Origin: Sphingopyxis sp.
GTDB lineage: Bacteria > Pseudomonadota > Alphaproteobacteria > Sphingomonadales > Sphingomonadaceae
Reading direction: 5' to 3'
Assembly: GCA_026125835.1 (NCBI GenBank)
Contig: JAHCKJ010000096.1
Coordinates: 1-7,529 of the forward strand
DNA: 7,529 nt
Part shown: positions 5,638-7,529 of the stretch, piece by piece
How the letters are laid out: every line of letters begins with the position of its first letter
Position numbering within the stretch: position 1 is the first letter of the stretch
The notes under the pieces: model-generated
Told to the model about the DNA's origin: nothing
The model's database searches: none
What the model saw: only the letters and a program-made list of their open reading frames with translations
Position numbers and translations under genes: made by a program

Positions 5638-6606
5638 CTATAGCCAGCCGATGCTCTTGAAGCGCCAGAAAAGACCGCCCGACACGCCGAAAATCAGCGC
5701 CAGCACGAGCGGGTAGCCGAAGGTCCAGCCGAGTTCGGGCATATAGTCGAAGTTCATTCCGTAGATTCCCGCGATCGCGGTCGGGACGGCCAGAATTGCC
5801 GCCCACGCGGCGAGCTGGCGGGTAATGACGCCTTGCCGCTGTGCTTCGAGCAGCCCGTTGGTGTCGATGACCGAGGCGGCGATGTCGCGGAGGCCGGTCA
5901 GGCGGTAATCGGCGCGGTTGAGATGATCGAGAACGTCGCGAAAAAACGGCCGGACCGGCTTGTCGATGACAGGGAGGTCGGCGGTAGTAAGTTTGCTGAC
6001 CGCGTCCTTCATCAATCCGGTGATCCGTTGAAAGCGAATGATTTCGTGCCGCTGCGCGTACAGGCGCCGGATGTCGGCGGCATCGAGCGGCGTGTCCATC
6101 ACGCTTTCCTCGACCGCGAGCAGCCGGTCCTCGATCGCGTCGATAACCGGGAAATAGCCGTCGACGATGAAATCGACGATGGCATAAAGAATATAGTCGG
6201 TACCGTGGCCGAGCAGCGCCGGGGTCGCTTCGAGTTGCGCGCGCACATCGGTATGCGCGCGCGCCGATCCGTGGCGGACGCTGATGATGAAATGGCGCCC
6301 GACAAAGATCGCGGTTTCGCCGGTCTGGATCCGCCCCTGGTCCTGGTTGGCGGTCCGCGCGACAACGAACAGCTGGTCGCCGTAAACCTCGACCTTGGGC
6401 AACTGGCTGCCCTTCAAGGCATCCTCGACCGCCAGCGGATGAAGGCCGAAGCGCCGGGCAATGCTCTCGAGCTCGCCGGGGGTCGGCTCGTACAGACCGA
6501 GCCAGAAAAAATCGCCGTGGTCGCAATGTGCCGGCAGTTCTTCGTCCGCCCCGATGTCGCGAACGAGCCTGCCGTCGTGATAAACACGGGCGGCGATGAT
6601 GGGCAT
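5638..6606 (-). CDS. corA: CorA-family divalent metal ion (Mg2+/Co2+) transporter
   Basis: The 322-residue inner-membrane channel subunit would form a pentamer moving Mg2+ or related divalent cations. A large cytoplasmic N-terminal domain (1-260) ends in the long pore-lining helix. Two C-terminal membrane segments follow (about 264-281 and 296-314), with the family signature YGMNF (282-286) at the end of the first, followed by the MPEL periplasmic loop as in typical CorA. The C-terminus (FKSIGWL) carries the usual basic residue on the cytoplasmic side. CorA and ZntB-like exporters share this signature, so ion and direction are not certain. The start at 6606 is preferred because AGGAGA (6615-6620) stands 8 nt upstream. 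An in-frame ATG at 6633 would add nine residues, has no proper spacing, and lies near or upstream of the predicted transcription start. The gene ends 9 nt from the convergent GST-like gene. Confidence 0.93.
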   Translation of the reverse strand: MPIIAARVYHDGRLVRDIGADEELPAHCDHGDFFWLGLYEPTPGELESIARRFGLHPLAVEDALKGSQLPKVEVYGDQLFVVARTANQDQGRIQTGETAIFVGRHFIISVRHGSARAHTDVRAQLEATPALLGHGTDYILYAIVDFIVDGYFPVIDAIEDRLLAVEESVMDTPLDAADIRRLYAQRHEIIRFQRITGLMKDAVSKLTTADLPVIDKPVRPFFRDVLDHLNRADYRLTGLRDIAASVIDTNGLLEAQRQGVITRQLAAWAAILAVPTAIAGIYGMNFDYMPELGWTFGYPLVLALIFGVSGGLFWRFKSIGWL

Positions 6607-6614
6607 GGACAAAA

Positions 6615-6620
6615 TCTCCT
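6615..6620 (-). promoter_or_regulatory. Ribosome binding site fixing the corA start
   Basis: AGGAGA on the minus strand is 8 nt from the ATG at 6606, and would lie inside the coding region if translation began at the ATG at 6633. It supports the 322-residue form. Confidence 0.6.
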
Positions 6621-6634
6621 GGCCGTTTGGCATT

Positions 6635-6663
6635 CCTATACGCGTGGCGACGCGGGTTGGGAA
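6635..6663 (-). promoter_or_regulatory. Candidate corA promoter
   Basis: On the minus strand TTCCCA (6658-6663) and TATAGG (6635-6640) are separated by 17 nt, each matching four of six consensus positions. Transcription would begin near 6628, giving a short leader to the ATG at 6606. This is a match by eye only. Confidence 0.35.
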
Positions 6664-6714
6664 AGCGGCTGCATGCAGCGACGGCAGGCGATTGCGTCGC
6701 CCGAATAAAACCCC

Positions 6715-6743
6715 TTGCCAAGCACGCGCTACAAATGTAGCAC
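6715..6743 (+). promoter_or_regulatory. Candidate blaI promoter overlapping its operator
   Basis: TTGCCA (6715-6720) is a good -35. The -10 is less clear: TAGCAC (6738-6743, 17-nt spacer) or TGTAGC (6736-6741, 15-nt spacer). Either lies inside operator 1, and the start point would fall in operator 2, so bound repressor would block polymerase. Confidence 0.45.
6728..6741. promoter_or_regulatory. BlaI/MecI/CopY-type operator 1
   Basis: GCTACAAATGTAGC is a dyad with 6-bp arms around AA and contains TACA-NN-TGTA, the consensus bound by BlaI, MecI and CopY repressors. It lies 33 nt before the blaI ATG. Confidence 0.8.
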
Positions 6744-6757
6744 GCTACAAATGTAGC
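6744..6757. promoter_or_regulatory. BlaI/MecI/CopY-type operator 2
   Basis: This is an identical second copy of the GCTACAAATGTAGC dyad, exactly 16 bp downstream of the first. The arms extend one further base pair on each side (CG...CG at 6743-6758). Paired dyads are typical of the bla and mec control regions, and allow two repressor dimers to bind. Confidence 0.8.
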
Positions 6758-6773
6758 GCATGGGGTGAGTCGC

Positions 6774-7151
6774 ATGTTGTCCAGTTTGCCGCCGCGGGAA
6801 CGCGAGATCGTCGATATTTTGTACGAGCGCGGTGCGTCGACGGTGACCGAGATCGGCGAGGCGCTGTCCGACGCCCTGTCGGGGTCGGCGATCCGCGCGA
6901 TGCTCAAGCGGCTGGAGGCGAAGGGCTTTGTGGCGCGCCAGCAATCGGAGCGCGGCTTTGTCTATGCCCCGAGCGTGTCGGACAAGACGGCGCGCAAGTC
7001 GGCGCTGAGCCAGGTGGTGCGGGTGTTTTTCAACGGGTCGGCGACCAGCGCCGCCGCGGCGCTGCTGGGCATGCAGGACGAGATGAGCGCGGACGAGCTC
7101 GACGATCTGGAAAAGCTGATCGGGCAGGCGCGCGAAGGGAGGGCGAAATGA
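6774..7151 (+). CDS. blaI: BlaI/MecI/CopY-family transcriptional repressor
   Basis: The 125-residue protein matches the family length. A winged helix fills residues 1-68 (LPPREREIVDILYERG, then SGSAIRAMLKRLEAKGFV, 36-53, as recognition helix region, and GFVYAP as the wing strand). A helical dimerisation tail follows, with the FFNGS signature (85-89) and an acidic C-terminal helix (SADELDDLEKLI, 105-116). It should repress its own operon and other genes carrying TACA-NN-TGTA sites until inactivated by the partner sensor protease. By alignment from memory, the Asn-Phe pair cleaved in staphylococcal MecI is Leu-Leu here, so the cleavage site, if any, differs. The ATG at 6774 has GGTGA five nt upstream. 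An in-frame GTG at 6765 (three residues longer) is the alternative. The stop overlaps the start of the next gene. Confidence 0.92.
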   Translation: MLSSLPPREREIVDILYERGASTVTEIGEALSDALSGSAIRAMLKRLEAKGFVARQQSERGFVYAPSVSDKTARKSALSQVVRVFFNGSATSAAAALLGMQDEMSADELDDLEKLIGQAREGRAK

Positions 7152-7529
7152 TGATCACCACCGCGATGTTGATCGGCTTCGCCTGGAAATCGGCGTTGAT
7201 TGCGGGGTTGACGCTGGCGCTGTTGCGGCTGGCGCGGACGCGGTCGGCGGGCGAACGGTCGCTGGTCGCCCATATCGGCCTGCTGGCATTGTTGGTGTTG
7301 CCCGCCGCTTCGCTGGTGCTGCCGTTGTGGCAGCCGCTGCCTGCGAGCTGGGTCGCCGAGGCGGTGCCCACGATCGACACGGCGTCCCATACAGGGGGAT
7401 CGGCGGTCGGTCCGGTTGCCGCGGCGGCATCGGTCCCGGTCGCCGCGGAGCCAACAGGATCGCCGCCGGTCAGCCTGTGGTCGTGGAGCGAGCTGGCCCC
7501 CTTTCTGTATCTTGTCCCGTTCGCATTGC
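7148..7529 (+). CDS. BlaR1/MecR1-like M56 family sensor-transducer (5' part only)
   Basis: The reading frame is open from 7148 to the window end, with 127 codons visible. Two hydrophobic segments (about 7-28 and 38-60) are joined by an Arg-rich cytoplasmic turn, RLARTRSAGERSLVAH. A Pro/Ala/Gly-rich stretch (61-110) comes next, and a third hydrophobic segment begins at about 115. This is how BlaR1/MecR1-type M56 metallopeptidases start. The HExxH zinc site and any sensor domain lie beyond the window, so the call rests on topology, the BlaI partner and the gene order. The partner role would be to sense an envelope signal, such as beta-lactam or cell-wall stress, and trigger loss of the repressor. 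The start is ATG at 7148 (ATGA overlap with the blaI stop) or ATG at 7151 (TGATG). GGGAGGG at 7137-7143 serves both, with better spacing for 7151. Confidence 0.75.
   Translation, partial: MMITTAMLIGFAWKSALIAGLTLALLRLARTRSAGERSLVAHIGLLALLVLPAASLVLPLWQPLPASWVAEAVPTIDTASHTGGSAVGPVAAAASVPVAAEPTGSPPVSLWSWSELAPFLYLVPFAL

Noticed and set aside
6668..6679. Perfect 12-bp palindrome GCTGCATGCAGC in the corA/blaI gap
   Set aside because: It is short, lies outside the placed core promoters, and matches no motif I know. It is too likely by chance to annotate.
6760..6768. ATG-GGG-TGA mini-frame before blaI
   Set aside because: It is a two-codon frame with no ribosome binding site, arising from the overlap of the operator end and the blaI Shine-Dalgarno.
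5609..6907. 432-codon minus-strand open frame overlapping corA in another phase
   Set aside because: The corA phase has the GMN signature, a ribosome binding site and good codon bias. This frame is Arg-rich, runs through the BlaI operators and into blaI on the opposite strand.
1..7529. Mobile elements, CRISPR arrays, tRNA or rRNA genes
   Set aside because: I saw no transposase or integrase motifs, spaced repeat arrays, long terminal inverted repeats or tRNA-like sequences on either strand.

Overview
The window reads as ordinary chromosome from a GC-rich alphaproteobacterium, most likely a sphingomonad (a Sphingopyxis or Sphingomonas relative). This rests on strong G/C bias at third codon positions, an HWE-type histidine kinase (a class concentrated in alphaproteobacteria), and the general look of the proteins. 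The genus is inferred, not demonstrated. I see no RNA gene, insertion sequence, CRISPR array or phage gene.

Layout. Bases 1-141 hold no gene, only GC-rich hairpins and a T8 tract at the left edge. Bases 142-4798 are a block of four minus-strand genes. In their direction of transcription (right to left) these are a CHASE-domain HWE histidine kinase, an orphan LacI-family repressor, a seven-helix membrane diguanylate cyclase with a TTG start, and a small lipoprotein of unknown function. The gaps between them (64, 98 and 109 nt) each contain hairpins or operator-like palindromes, so they look like separately controlled units rather than one tight operon. Diverging from the kinase is a plus-strand glutathione S-transferase-like gene (4972-5628). 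It converges, with a 9-nt gap, on a minus-strand CorA-type divalent-cation channel (5638-6606). Diverging from corA is a plus-strand BlaI/MecI/CopY-family repressor (6774-7151). It overlaps the start of a BlaR1-like M56 sensor gene that runs off the right edge.

How the genes work together. The clearest regulatory unit is the right-hand one: two identical TACA-NN-TGTA palindromes, 16 bp apart, lie across the likely blaI promoter, and blaI and blaR1 overlap translationally. This is the usual autoregulated repressor/antirepressor arrangement. The regulated effector is not in the window. The left block is rich in signalling functions (sensor kinase, sugar-type repressor, c-di-GMP synthase), but none has its partner here: no response regulator, sugar operon or c-di-GMP effector is present. 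A CRP/FNR-like palindrome upstream of the cyclase and a perfect 16-bp palindrome between the kinase and GST genes are the main unexplained DNA signals. I do not see a convincing new biological system.
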